Origin: Pseudomonas protegens
GTDB lineage: Bacteria > Pseudomonadota > Gammaproteobacteria > Pseudomonadales > Pseudomonadaceae
Reading direction: 5' to 3'
NCBI RefSeq assembly: GCF_003363755.1
Contig: NZ_CP031396.1
Span: 3,665,001 to 3,729,000, forward strand
Length of the DNA stretch: 64,000 nt
Shown here: in pieces, positions 49,500 through 58,162 of the stretch
Position numbering within the stretch: the first letter of the stretch is position 1
Layout of the letters: each line of letters starts with the position of its first letter
Notes under the pieces: model-generated
Told to the model about the DNA's origin: nothing
Databases searched by the model: none
The model's input: the letters and a program-made list of their open reading frames with translations, nothing else
Translations under genes and position numbers: made by a program

Positions 49500-49770
49500 G
49501 CTTGAGTTTCTGCCTTCGGCACACAAGGAATGGAGCAAGTTGGGGCATACGCTTCGAGAGCAATTCAAGAAAAAGCTCGCCGAACGGCTTGAGGTGCCGC
49601 GAATCCCCGCTGATGCCCTGCACGGGCTTGCCGATTGCTACAAAATCAAACTCAAGGCTTCGGGCTACCGGTTGGTATATCAAGTGATCGAAGAACGCGT
49701 CGTGGTTTGCGTGGTTGCGGTAGGCAAGCGCGAGCGTGGCGCTGTGTACGAGCAGGCCAGGAAACGCTGA
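49489..49770 (+). CDS. RelE-family mRNA interferase toxin
   Basis: 93 aa from ATG 49489, inside the end of the antitoxin gene. Reads MTYRLEFLPSAHKEWSKLG, then LKASGYRLVYQVIEERVVV and AVGKRERGAVYEQARKR: the RelE beta-sheet with the basic residues needed for ribosome-dependent cleavage, including the Arg of GYRLVYQ. Full length, no damage. Standard antitoxin-toxin order with overlapping genes. Confidence 0.92.
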   Translation: MTYRLEFLPSAHKEWSKLGHTLREQFKKKLAERLEVPRIPADALHGLADCYKIKLKASGYRLVYQVIEERVVVCVVAVGKRERGAVYEQARKR

Positions 49771-49820
49771 GGTTTGCTGGCAAGCGGTGTTTCTCCATCA
49801 TCAGGTAATTGTTACAAAAC

Positions 49821-49868
49821 TTGACTGAATTTATTCGGCGATGCCATATTGATAGTTAGCAAACTAAC
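49821..49868 (+). promoter_or_regulatory. Promoter and candidate MarR operator
   Basis: TTGACT (49821-49826), 18 nt, CATATT (49845-49850), followed at the expected transcription start by the inverted repeat GTTAG-CAAA-CTAAC (49855-49868). Position suggests autorepression of the downstream marR-efflux operon. Confidence 0.5.
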
Positions 49869-49885
49869 AGTGTGCGAACAGTCTT

Positions 49886-50341
49886 GTGCCTCATTCCCTT
49901 GAATCACTCCACATGAACATCAGCAGTGGCATGGTGGTTGCGTCCCGTCATTGGCGGCGTATCTGCCAGACCACCCTGGTCAACTTTGGCATCTCCGAAG
50001 CCTGTGCGGTGCCCCTGTTGATGATCGGGCGCCTGGGCGAGGGCGTGCGTCAGGTCACGGTGGCCCAGGCCGCGGGGATGGAAAGCCCATCCCTGGTGCG
50101 TTTGCTGGATCAACTGTGCAGCGCCGGCTACGTGTGCCGCAGTGAAGACCCCAACGATCGCCGGGCCAAATGCCTGAGCCTGACCGACAGCGGCCGCGAG
50201 CTGGTGCACGCCGTGGAGAGCGAGTTGGTGCGCCTGCGCCATGAAGTCCTCGAAGGCATCAGTAGCAGCGACCTGGAAGCGGCACTGCGGGTGATTCGCG
50301 CCTTCGAGTCCGCCAGCCATGTACCGGCGCTGCCATCTTGA
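49886..50341 (+). CDS. MarR-family transcriptional regulator
   Basis: 151 aa. Winged HTH with QVTVAQAAGMESPSLVRLLDQL as recognition region and the wing SEDPNDRRAKCLSLTDSG. Start taken as GTG 49886; ATG 49913 (MNISSGMVVASRHW) is the alternative, and neither has a good ribosome site. The stop overlaps the TTG start of the FUSC gene. An inverted repeat at the promoter suggests it represses its own operon until a phenolic or other aromatic ligand binds, as for MarR homologues. Ligand inferred only. Confidence 0.9.
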   Translation: MPHSLESLHMNISSGMVVASRHWRRICQTTLVNFGISEACAVPLLMIGRLGEGVRQVTVAQAAGMESPSLVRLLDQLCSAGYVCRSEDPNDRRAKCLSLTDSGRELVHAVESELVRLRHEVLEGISSSDLEAALRVIRAFESASHVPALPS

Positions 50342-52425
50342 AAGGCTTTTTCACCGGCATGCCCCCCGCGCGGGACTGGTTCTACGGTGTACGCACCTTC
50401 GCCGCCTCGATGATCGCCCTGTACATCGCCATGCTGATGCAGATGCCGCGTCCCTATTGGGCCATGGCCACGGTGTACATCGTCTCCAGCCCCTTTGTCG
50501 GCCCCACCAGTTCCAAGGCGCTGTATCGGGCGGTCGGCACCTTTCTTGGCGCGGCGGCGGCGGTGCTGCTGGTGCCGATGTTCGTGCAGAGTCCCTATGT
50601 GCTGGTGCTGATCATCGCCCTGTGGACCGGGATCTTGCTGTTCCTGTCCATGCACTTGCGCACTGCCAACAACTACGCCCTGATGCTGGCCGGCTACACC
50701 TTGCCGTTGATTGCCCTGCCGGTGGTGGACAACCCCCTGGCGGTGTGGGATGTGGCCGAGGCACGAACCGAGGAAATCTTCCTCGGCATCATTTGCGCTG
50801 CGGTCATCGGCAGCCTGTTCTGGCCCCGGCGGCTGGCCCCGGTGTTCGTCGATTCCACCAGCAAGTGGTTCGCCGATGCCGCGCGCTACAGCCAGCGCTT
50901 CCTGGCCCGCAACGTCCAGCCTGAAGAAATCAGCGCCCTGCGTGCATCGATGGTGGGCACCTTCAACAGCCTGGAGTTGATGATCGGCCAGTTGCCCCAC
51001 GAAGGCGCCCGGCCGCAGACGGTGCGCAACACCAAGGAACTGCGCGGACGGATGATCCACCTGCTGCCGGTGGTGGATGCCTTGGATGACGCCCTGTACG
51101 CCCTGGAACGACGCGCCCCGGAACGGGTGGCGCAATTTGCCCCCTTGCTGGCCAAGGCCCAAGCGTGGCTGCAAGGCACCGCCCTTGATGCCTCGGTGCA
51201 ACACTGGCAAGCCCTGCGCAGTGAGCTCGAAGCCCTGCAGCCGAGCGCCGAAGCCCTGGATGACCGACGCCAATTGCTGTTCTCCAATGCCCTGTACCGC
51301 CTCGGCGAGTGGATCGACTTGTGGCAGGACTGCCGCAGCCTGCAGCACGCCATCCAGTGCGAAAGCCAGGACACCTGGCGCGCGGTCTACCGGCATTGGC
51401 GCCTGGGCCGGCTGACGCCCTTTCTCGACCGCGGGCTGATGCTGTATTCGGCGGGCTCGACGGTGCTCGCAATCATCGTCGCCTCGGTGCTGTGGATACT
51501 CCTGGGCTGGACCGACGGCGGCAGCGCGGTGATCCTCGCGGCGGTGGCCTGCAGCTTCTTCGCCTCCATGGACGACCCGGCGCCGCAGATCTATCGGTTC
51601 TTCTTCTGGACCGCGATGTCGGTGCTGTTCGCCAGCCTCTACCTGTTCCTGATCCTGCCCAACCTGCATGACTTCCCCATGCTGGTGCTGGCCTTTGCCG
51701 TGCCCTTTATCTGCGTCGGCACCCTGACGGTACAACCGCGGTTCTACCTGGGCATGCTCCTGACCATCGTCAACACCTCGTCCTTCATCAGCATCCAGGG
51801 CGCCTACGACGCGGACTTCCTGAGTTTTGCCAACGCCAACCTGGCCGGGCCCATGGGCCTGCTGTTTGCCTTTGTCTGGACCCTCATCGCCCGGCCGTTC
51901 GGCTCGGAGCTGGCGGCCAAGCGCCTGACCCGCTTCAGCTGGCGCGACATCGTCAGCCTCTCCGAGCCGGCAACCCTGGCCGAGCACCGGCACATGGGCG
52001 CGCAGATGCTCGACCGGCTGATGCAGCACCTGCCGCGCCTGGCCATGACCGGCCAGGACACCGGCGCCGCCCTGCGGGAGTTGCGCGTGGCGCTCAATGT
52101 CCTGGACCTGCAGGCCTACGCGCCACGGGTGCAAGGACAGGCCCAGACCCTGCTGCGCCGGGTGGTGGCCGAGGTCGGCGAATACTTCAAGGCCTGCCTC
52201 AAGGCCGGTGAGCGCGTGCCCGCACCCAGTGTCTTGCTGATGACCCTGGATCGCACTCGGCGAGCGCTCAACAGCCAGGGCCAGCAAGGCGACGACGAAA
52301 CCTGCCTGCACCTGCTGCACGCCCTCAGTGGCCTGCGCCTGGCGCTGCTGCCGGGGGTGGAATTCGTCGCCACCGGCGAGCTTGAACAACCCCTTCCCCA
52401 TGGCATTGATGGAGCGCCCTTGTGA
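50338..52425 (+). CDS. FUSC-family inner membrane efflux transporter (AaeB-like)
   Basis: 695 aa. Two clusters of TM helices (about 20-165 and 375-520) separated and followed by large cytoplasmic domains, the AaeB / fusaric-acid-resistance layout. TTG start at 50338 overlaps the marR stop, so translation is coupled; MKGFFTGMPPARDWFYG is the natural N-terminus of the family. AaeB relatives export aromatic carboxylic acids such as p-hydroxybenzoate or fusaric acid. It works with the DUF1656, HlyD and outer membrane proteins encoded next. Confidence 0.9.
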   Translation: MKGFFTGMPPARDWFYGVRTFAASMIALYIAMLMQMPRPYWAMATVYIVSSPFVGPTSSKALYRAVGTFLGAAAAVLLVPMFVQSPYVLVLIIALWTGILLFLSMHLRTANNYALMLAGYTLPLIALPVVDNPLAVWDVAEARTEEIFLGIICAAVIGSLFWPRRLAPVFVDSTSKWFADAARYSQRFLARNVQPEEISALRASMVGTFNSLELMIGQLPHEGARPQTVRNTKELRGRMIHLLPVVDALDDALYALERRAPERVAQFAPLLAKAQAWLQGTALDASVQHWQALRSELEALQPSAEALDDRRQLLFSNALYRLGEWIDLWQDCRSLQHAIQCESQDTWRAVYRHWRLGRLTPFLDRGLMLYSAGSTVLAIIVASVLWILLGWTDGGSAVILAAVACSFFASMDDPAPQIYRFFFWTAMSVLFASLYLFLILPNLHDFPMLVLAFAVPFICVGTLTVQPRFYLGMLLTIVNTSSFISIQGAYDADFLSFANANLAGPMGLLFAFVWTLIARPFGSELAAKRLTRFSWRDIVSLSEPATLAEHRHMGAQMLDRLMQHLPRLAMTGQDTGAALRELRVALNVLDLQAYAPRVQGQAQTLLRRVVAEVGEYFKACLKAGERVPAPSVLLMTLDRTRRALNSQGQQGDDETCLHLLHALSGLRLALLPGVEFVATGELEQPLPHGIDGAPL

Positions 52426-52631
52426 TCGGTGATCTGGATATCAGCGGGGTGTTCCTGCCCACGCTGCTGGTGCTGATGGGCATCACCTATGGCTTGTACC
52501 TGTTGGTGCACGGGGTGCTGACGCGCTTGCACTTTTATCGTCTGGTCTGGCACCGGGCGCTGTTCAACGTGGGTCTCTACGCGCTGCTGTTGGGCGCGGT
52601 GGACTCTCTGAGTCGATACCTGATGACATGA
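52422..52631 (+). CDS. DUF1656 family small membrane protein (AaeX-like)
   Basis: 69 aa with two hydrophobic segments (about 9-31 and 44-64). GTG start overlaps the FUSC stop (GTGA). Small DUF1656/AaeX proteins regularly sit between the FUSC and HlyD genes of such operons. Their role is unclear but conservation of position suggests an accessory subunit. Confidence 0.9.
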   Translation: MIGDLDISGVFLPTLLVLMGITYGLYLLVHGVLTRLHFYRLVWHRALFNVGLYALLLGAVDSLSRYLMT

Positions 52632-53518
52632 AAAAACCTTTATTGACCATTGGCCGTGTGGTCCTGACGTTACTGGTGGTGACCTTCGCGGTCGTGGTGG
52701 TCTGGCGCATGGTGATGTACTACATGTTCGCGCCCTGGACCCGGGACGGGCACATCCGCGCCGATATCGTGCAGATCGCCCCGGACGTGTCCGGGTTGAT
52801 CCAGCAGGTGGAGGTGCGCGATAACCAGCTGGTCAAGCGCGGCCAGGTGCTGTTCAGCATCGACCAGGACCGCTTCAAGCTGGCCCTGCGCCAAGCCAAG
52901 GCGGCCCTGGCCGACCGCCAGGAAACCCTGGCCCAGGCCCAGCGCGAGGCCAGGCGCAACCGTGGCCTGGGCAACCTGGTGCCGCGCGAGCAACTGGAAG
53001 AGAGCCAGTCCCGCGAGGCCCGTGCCCAGTCGGCCCTGGCCGAGGCCCAGGTGGCGGTGGACAGCGCCCAGCTCAACCTCGACCGCTCGGTGGTGCGCAG
53101 CCCGGTGGAGGGCTACGTCAATGACCGTGCGCCACGGACCCAGGAGTTCGTTACCGCTGGCCGGCCGGTGCTGTCGGTGGTGGACAGCAATTCCTTTCAT
53201 ATCGATGGTTACTTCGAAGAAACCAAGCTCGATGGCATTCATGTTGGTCAGGCGGTGGACATCCGTGTGATCGGCGATCGCGCGCGGCTGCGCGGGCATG
53301 TGGAAAGTATCGTCGCCGGGATCGAGGACCGTGACCGCAGCAGCGGTTCCAACCTGTTGCCCAACGTCAACCCGGCCTTCAGCTGGGTGCGCCTGGCGCA
53401 ACGGATTCCGGTGCGGATCGCCTTTGATGACGTGCCGGCGGACTTCCGCATGATTGCCGGGCGCACTGCCACGGTGTCGATCCTCGACCACCAGGCCAAG
53501 CGGGAGCCCGGCCAATGA
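52628..53518 (+). CDS. AaeA-like membrane fusion protein (HlyD family)
   Basis: 296 aa. One TM helix (about 9-28), then APWTRDGHIRADIVQIAPDV, the standard AaeA entry motif, half lipoyl domain VSGLIQQVEVRDNQLVKRGQ, a short coiled-coil hairpin (about 75-145), VRSPVEGYVNDRAP and a beta-barrel. Overlaps both neighbours by ATGA. Adaptor of the FUSC pump. Confidence 0.93.
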   Translation: MKKPLLTIGRVVLTLLVVTFAVVVVWRMVMYYMFAPWTRDGHIRADIVQIAPDVSGLIQQVEVRDNQLVKRGQVLFSIDQDRFKLALRQAKAALADRQETLAQAQREARRNRGLGNLVPREQLEESQSREARAQSALAEAQVAVDSAQLNLDRSVVRSPVEGYVNDRAPRTQEFVTAGRPVLSVVDSNSFHIDGYFEETKLDGIHVGQAVDIRVIGDRARLRGHVESIVAGIEDRDRSSGSNLLPNVNPAFSWVRLAQRIPVRIAFDDVPADFRMIAGRTATVSILDHQAKREPGQ

Positions 53519-54963
53519 ACAGCGGCGCACGTTTGGCCCTGGCCGGACTCGGCCTGCTGCTCACGGCCTGTCAGATGGTCGGGCCGGATTACCGTCTGCC
53601 CAAGGACGCGGCGCTGCAACGCCAGGACCTGCAGGGCCAATTGGCCGCCCAGGGCGCCAATGTGGTGTCGGCGCCGGTGCCCACCGACTGGTGGCGCCTG
53701 TACCAGGACCCGCGCCTGGACCAGTTGGTGCAGCAGGCCCTGGCCTCCAACACCGACTTGCGCGTGGCCGCGGCCAACCTGGCCCGCGCCCGGGCCCAGG
53801 TAGATGAAGCCCAGGCCGCCGGCGGCTGGAGCGGCGGGGTCAAGGCCGGGGTCGAACGTTTGCAGGAATCCGGCGAGGCCTTCCTGCTGCCGGAAAAAGT
53901 GCCGGTGGCCAACGTCGGCAACCTGTCCATCAGCACCTCTTACCAGTTCGACCTGTTCGGTACCCTGCAACGCGGCATCGAAGCGGCCCAGGCCAATGCC
54001 GACGCGACCCAGGCTGCGGCTGACACCGCCCGCATCACCCTGGTGGCGGATGTGGTGCGCGCCTACACCCAGGTCTGCGCGGCCAACGAGGAGCGGGAAA
54101 TCGCCGAGCACTCCCTGCGCCTGCAAGCCCAGAGCACCGAACTGACCCAGCGCCTGCGCGATGCCGGGCGCGGCGACGAAACCCAGGTCACCCGTTCCCA
54201 GACCCAGTTCAAATCCCTGCGCGCCGAGTTGCCGCGCTATGAAGCCGCGCGCCAGTCGGGGCTGTTTCGCCTGTCGATGCTGCTGGCCAAACCGCTGGAT
54301 CAACTGCCCGCTGGCACCGGCACGTGCGCCGAGTTACCGCACATCGCCCAACTGTTGCCGGTGGGCGATGGCGCGGCGCTGCTCAAGCGGCGTCCCGATG
54401 TACGGCAGGCCGAGCGTCAACTGGCCGCCGCCACCGCGCGCATCGGGGTGGCCACCGGGGCCCTGTACCCGGACATCAGCATTGGCGCGACGGTCGGCAC
54501 CGTGGGCACCCTCGACAACCTCGGCAAGCCCTCCACCAACCGCTGGGGCTTCGGCCCGCTGATCAGCTGGAGCGTGCCGGCCAGCGGCGCCCGTGAACGC
54601 ATTCATGAGGCCGAAGCGGCGAGCCAGGGCGCCCTGGCCCATTTCGACGGAGTCGTGCTCAACGCCATTCGTGAAACCCAGACCGGCCTGGCCCAGTACA
54701 GCGCCCAGCTGCAACGCCGCGATGCTCTGGCGGATGCCGAGCAGTCGGCGCAACTGGCGGCGGACCAGACTCACCGTTTCTTCCAGGCCGGGCGCGCTTC
54801 CTTCCTCGCCGACCTGCAAGCCACCCGTACCTACACCGATATGCGCGCGCAATTGGCAGCGGCCAACACCCAGGTGGCAATGAGTCAGATCGATCTGTTC
54901 CTGGCCCTGGGCGGCGGTTGGGAAAGCGGACGAACGCAAGGCTCGCAACCCGCGAAACCCTGA
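53515..54963 (+). CDS. NodT-family outer membrane efflux lipoprotein
   Basis: 482 aa. Signal peptide with lipobox LTAC (Cys at about 19), QMVGPDYRLP, then two OEP repeats including LKRRPDVRQAERQLAAATAR and GALYPDISIGA. ATGA overlap with the adaptor gene. Completes a four-component envelope-spanning pump. It is a second, distinct member of this family in the window besides the one at 37934. Confidence 0.93.
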   Translation: MNSGARLALAGLGLLLTACQMVGPDYRLPKDAALQRQDLQGQLAAQGANVVSAPVPTDWWRLYQDPRLDQLVQQALASNTDLRVAAANLARARAQVDEAQAAGGWSGGVKAGVERLQESGEAFLLPEKVPVANVGNLSISTSYQFDLFGTLQRGIEAAQANADATQAAADTARITLVADVVRAYTQVCAANEEREIAEHSLRLQAQSTELTQRLRDAGRGDETQVTRSQTQFKSLRAELPRYEAARQSGLFRLSMLLAKPLDQLPAGTGTCAELPHIAQLLPVGDGAALLKRRPDVRQAERQLAAATARIGVATGALYPDISIGATVGTVGTLDNLGKPSTNRWGFGPLISWSVPASGARERIHEAEAASQGALAHFDGVVLNAIRETQTGLAQYSAQLQRRDALADAEQSAQLAADQTHRFFQAGRASFLADLQATRTYTDMRAQLAAANTQVAMSQIDLFLALGGGWESGRTQGSQPAKP

Positions 54964-55056
54964 GGCCGTTGCTATGCTTTGATCAGTTGGAACAGTCCCG
55001 CGTGCAATGGACTTTCCAGCCGATCAAAGCATGTGATGGTCATGGGGATTCCAATA

Positions 55057-55692
55057 ATGAAAAACCCTTATGCTCCGGGCTTCTGGTGTGCGCTCTGTGC
55101 ACTGGTGCTGCTGTCTGCCACCTACTTCTACGGCATCATGCTGGCCCACCAGATCGACAAGGCCATGGTGTTCCTCGACAGCGCCAGCGCGCTGATCGCG
55201 GTGTTGGCCATCGGTGTGGTGGCCTGGGCCTCGTGGCAAAGTCAGAAAATCAAGAAAAGACAGCTCGAACAGAGCAAGACCCTGGTGATGATCTGGGACA
55301 CCAAGGTGGCTCTGCGCCGGGTTGAGACCGTGTTCGACCGTTACTTCTGGGGCAGCTACTGGCAGCCGGGGCGGACCTTCGCCGAAGTCATGGGCGAACT
55401 CACCGGCACCCCGCTGGAAAAGAGCCTGGAAGCTCTGAAAAAGCAGTGCATCCTGCTGGACAAACAGGCCGATGACGGACGCCATTGGCTGAACAATGCC
55501 CGGGAGCTGTCGGATGTCGCCACCGCCATGGCGCGGGAGCGATACCAGCTGGATTTCTGTGATCCCCGCGGCGAATCCCGTGGCAACAGCCCGGTGATCG
55601 ATCGTGACTTCGAAGTACTGGTCTACACCTGGAGCGCCCGTCTCAAGAGCTTCGACCATCAACTCGACGCCCTGGAAGTCCAATACTCCTGA
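55057..55692 (+). CDS. Unknown two-TM protein
   Basis: 211 aa. Two TM helices near the N-terminus (about 9-28 and 40-62), a basic stop-transfer QSQKIKKRQLEQ, then a cytoplasmic, helical C-terminal domain of about 140 residues with many charged residues. No family recognised. ATG 55057 (MKNPYAPGFW) is chosen with GGGG upstream; an open frame back to 54979 looks like leader sequence. It starts 94 nt after the efflux operon and ends at a repeat. Function unknown. Confidence 0.65.
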   Translation: MKNPYAPGFWCALCALVLLSATYFYGIMLAHQIDKAMVFLDSASALIAVLAIGVVAWASWQSQKIKKRQLEQSKTLVMIWDTKVALRRVETVFDRYFWGSYWQPGRTFAEVMGELTGTPLEKSLEALKKQCILLDKQADDGRHWLNNARELSDVATAMARERYQLDFCDPRGESRGNSPVIDRDFEVLVYTWSARLKSFDHQLDALEVQYS

Positions 55693-55788
55693 GCTGCAAG
55701 CCTCAAGCCTCAAGCCTCAAGCCCCAAGCCGCCTGCTGCCTTTAGCTTGCAGCTTGGCGCTTGAGGCTTGGTGCTTTTTAGCTTTTGT
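55691..55788. repeat. Imperfect palindrome with CCTCAAG heptamers
   Basis: Three consecutive copies of CCTCAAG plus a CCCCAAG variant (about 55700-55728), preceded by GAGCTGCAAG. About 20 nt later come the inverted equivalents GCTTGCAGC and GCTTGAGGCTTGG, then TGCTTTTTAGC. The whole could form a long hairpin in the gap after the two-TM gene. It is distinct from the REP type elsewhere in the window. The rest of the gap to 55911 shows nothing further. Confidence 0.75.
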
Positions 55789-55910
55789 TGGGCTCGCGCT
55801 AGCCGCCAGTGGTAATCTGCGCCGGTTTTGCGCGGAGTCGAGCCGCAACCCGTCATGGGTTCAGGGAAGACGAGCACACCTTCAAACAACGGATATTGAT
55901 CGGGTCAGAC

Positions 55911-57413
55911 ATGAATAAATCAGCAGGCGTACTGTTAGGAATCGTCGTCGCGGTAGGTGTCATCAGTGCCGGCGGCGCCTGGTACACCGGCACCAAGCTG
56001 GAAGGGGTTCTGCAGCAGCAGGTGGTTGAAAGCAACAAGGAGCTGCAAGCGGCGCTGATCGGCTATGACGCCACCGCTACCCTGGAACTGGTGTCCCTGG
56101 AGCGTGGCGTGTTCAGCAGCGACGCCCGCTATCGCCTCAAGACCCAGGGCGAGGTGTTCAACGGTGGGCTGGAACTGATGATCGCCGACCACATCGAACA
56201 CGGCCCGCTGCCTTTCTCGCGTCTGATCCGTCTCAAGTGGCTGCCCGTCATGGCGTCCAGTCATTTCCAACTGGAAAATAATGCCCAGACCGACAAGTGG
56301 TTTGCCGCCACCAAGGGTGCTGCACCGTTCAAGGGCGTGGTCAATGTTGGCTATGACCTGTCCGCCGAGGGCACTGTGGATTTCGCCCCGATGGAGCTGG
56401 CCCGGGATGAGCTGAACAACCTCAAGTTCTCCGGTCTGAACGCCACCTTCAGCGTCAGCGAAAACCGCCAGAAAGCCAAGGTCGACGGCTACATGGACAG
56501 CCTGAGCCTGTTCCTCAGCTCGCCGGATAAAGCACCGCTCAAACTGGAAATCAACGGCCTGACCCTGGCCAGCAACCTGCAAAAGAGCAGCTTCGACTAC
56601 TACCTGGGGCAGAACACCCTGGAGCTCACCAGCACCAAGGCCACCTTCGGTGACAAGCGGTCGGTGCTGACCCTGAAGAACTTCGAACAGAAGACCTCCA
56701 GCGAAGAAACCGGCAGCACGGTAGCGGGCCGCGCGGATTACCGAGTGGGCGAAATCGCCTTCGACGGCAAGACCGTGGGTTCGGCCGAGATGCTCTGGAG
56801 CATGAAGAACCTCGACAGCCAGGGCATGCTCGATCTGGTCCAGGTCTACCAGACCGTGCTGCAGCCGTATCAGCAGGCGACCAACGAGGCGACTGCCGAG
56901 GGCGAACCGGCACCGGAACTGCAAATGAGCGACGCCGAGCAGGTCAAGGTACGTGCCGCGGTGAACAAGGTCCTGGAAGCCAAACCACAGATCGCCCTGG
57001 AAAGCCTGGCATTCAAGACCGCTGGTGGTGAAAGCCGCTTCAGCCTGAGCCTGGACCTGGCCAAGCCGCAGAGCCTGGAACTGCCGCCGGCTGAGCTGGG
57101 CAAGCAACTGATCAGCCAGCTGGACGCCAAGCTGTCGCTGTCCAAGCCGATGCTGGCCGACGTCGCCGCCTTGCAGGCCCAGGCCGAAGGCCAGACCGAC
57201 GCCAAGCAAATCGCCGAGCAAAGCGCCGCCACCGCGGAAATGCTCAGCGCCATGGCCCTGGCCACTCAGTTGGCCAAGCTGGAAGGCAATGCGGTGGTGT
57301 CGTCGCTGCACTACGCCAATAACGAAGTGAATTTCAACGGCCAGAAGATGACCGTCGAGCAGTTCGTGGGTTTTGTCATGAGCAAAATGGGCGGTGCTGG
57401 CACCTTGCAGTAA
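55911..57413 (+). CDS. DUF945 (YdgA-like) family protein
   Basis: 500 aa. N-terminal signal-anchor (SAGVLLGIVVAVGVISAGGAW), then LEGVLQQQVVESNKELQ and a long beta-rich periplasmic domain as in the E. coli YdgA/YihF family. The C-terminal part (VNFNGQKMTVEQFVGFV) is typical. Function of the family is unknown. ATG 55911 is chosen because the anchor begins there; the frame stays open further up. Monocistronic, with a strong terminator 40 nt downstream. Confidence 0.88.
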   Translation: MNKSAGVLLGIVVAVGVISAGGAWYTGTKLEGVLQQQVVESNKELQAALIGYDATATLELVSLERGVFSSDARYRLKTQGEVFNGGLELMIADHIEHGPLPFSRLIRLKWLPVMASSHFQLENNAQTDKWFAATKGAAPFKGVVNVGYDLSAEGTVDFAPMELARDELNNLKFSGLNATFSVSENRQKAKVDGYMDSLSLFLSSPDKAPLKLEINGLTLASNLQKSSFDYYLGQNTLELTSTKATFGDKRSVLTLKNFEQKTSSEETGSTVAGRADYRVGEIAFDGKTVGSAEMLWSMKNLDSQGMLDLVQVYQTVLQPYQQATNEATAEGEPAPELQMSDAEQVKVRAAVNKVLEAKPQIALESLAFKTAGGESRFSLSLDLAKPQSLELPPAELGKQLISQLDAKLSLSKPMLADVAALQAQAEGQTDAKQIAEQSAATAEMLSAMALATQLAKLEGNAVVSSLHYANNEVNFNGQKMTVEQFVGFVMSKMGGAGTLQ

Positions 57414-57453
57414 GCCAGAACGCGCCGCCAGTGGCGGCCCGCTGTGTAACTCC

Positions 57454-57494
57454 AAACGCCCGGCCCGTGCAAATAGCACAGGCCGGGCGTTTTG
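57454..57494 (+). terminator. Intrinsic terminator after the DUF945 gene
   Basis: AAACGCCCGGCC and GGCCGGGCGTTTT pair perfectly, with inner CGTGC/GCACA partly extending the stem, followed by a short T run. Confidence 0.88.
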
Positions 57495-58162
57495 CTGTGG
57501 GCAAGCGGCTGATGGGCATCATCCGAACAGTCAGCGTCCCTGCACGGCGATAGCCGACGTCGCCGCCACCCCCACTCGCCGTTCTGCATCAAGGTAGCGC
57601 CTCGTGCTCATTAGTCCGTTATTACCAGCGTGCAGCACCCACGAGCGGTTGTGGGGAATCGAATATCTGGACGCGGCTGGAAGTCAACAACACCTGACGA
57701 AAGATGAGCGGTGCATGGGGCGTGTGAGTCCAAGATGAATATGCTTTGTCTGAATACTTCAAAGATCTTTCTTATTAGTTTTTATATATGAATCAACAGC
57801 TTGTTGATTTTTTAGTGCGTTCCTTGCGCCGCAAAAACCTTGTGTCTTGGATTGTCGGTGCATTGTTTTATTGTGGCCAGTGGCTGAAGTAAGGGCTGCG
57901 GATGCAGGTTTTCGCTCATGTGTTGGAAGCGCCGAGTACCTTGATTTTTAAGGCTTTCAAGTAAGGTTTTCGCTGTGGAAATTGAGTTTTAAGGGCGACA
58001 GTTTGTCGATGAAACGGCAAGTGTTTTTGTCTCTGAAAGTGGATTTAAGAGACTCGTTGATCAGCATCGGAGATTACCCGGCAGCTATTTGACGACACAG
58101 TAGTGGCTCATTAGTATCGCGGCACTCCGAATTGTTGTATTCGTTGTTTCGAAGGATCGAAT
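57495..58162. other. Gene-free, AT-rich region before the TpsB gene
   Basis: 668 bp with no convincing reading frame on either strand and clearly lower GC than the flanks, mainly 57730-58150. It contains a weak terminator-like hairpin (57791-57813) and probably the promoter of the two-partner secretion operon, though I cannot place -35/-10 boxes. A small RNA is possible but nothing shows it directly. Confidence 0.6.
57791..57813 (+). terminator. Weak terminator-like hairpin
   Basis: AATCAACA pairs with TGTTGATT around a 3-nt loop, followed by TTTT. The stem is A/T rich, so stability is low. No gene ends just upstream on the plus strand, so it would end an unannotated transcript if real. Confidence 0.35.
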
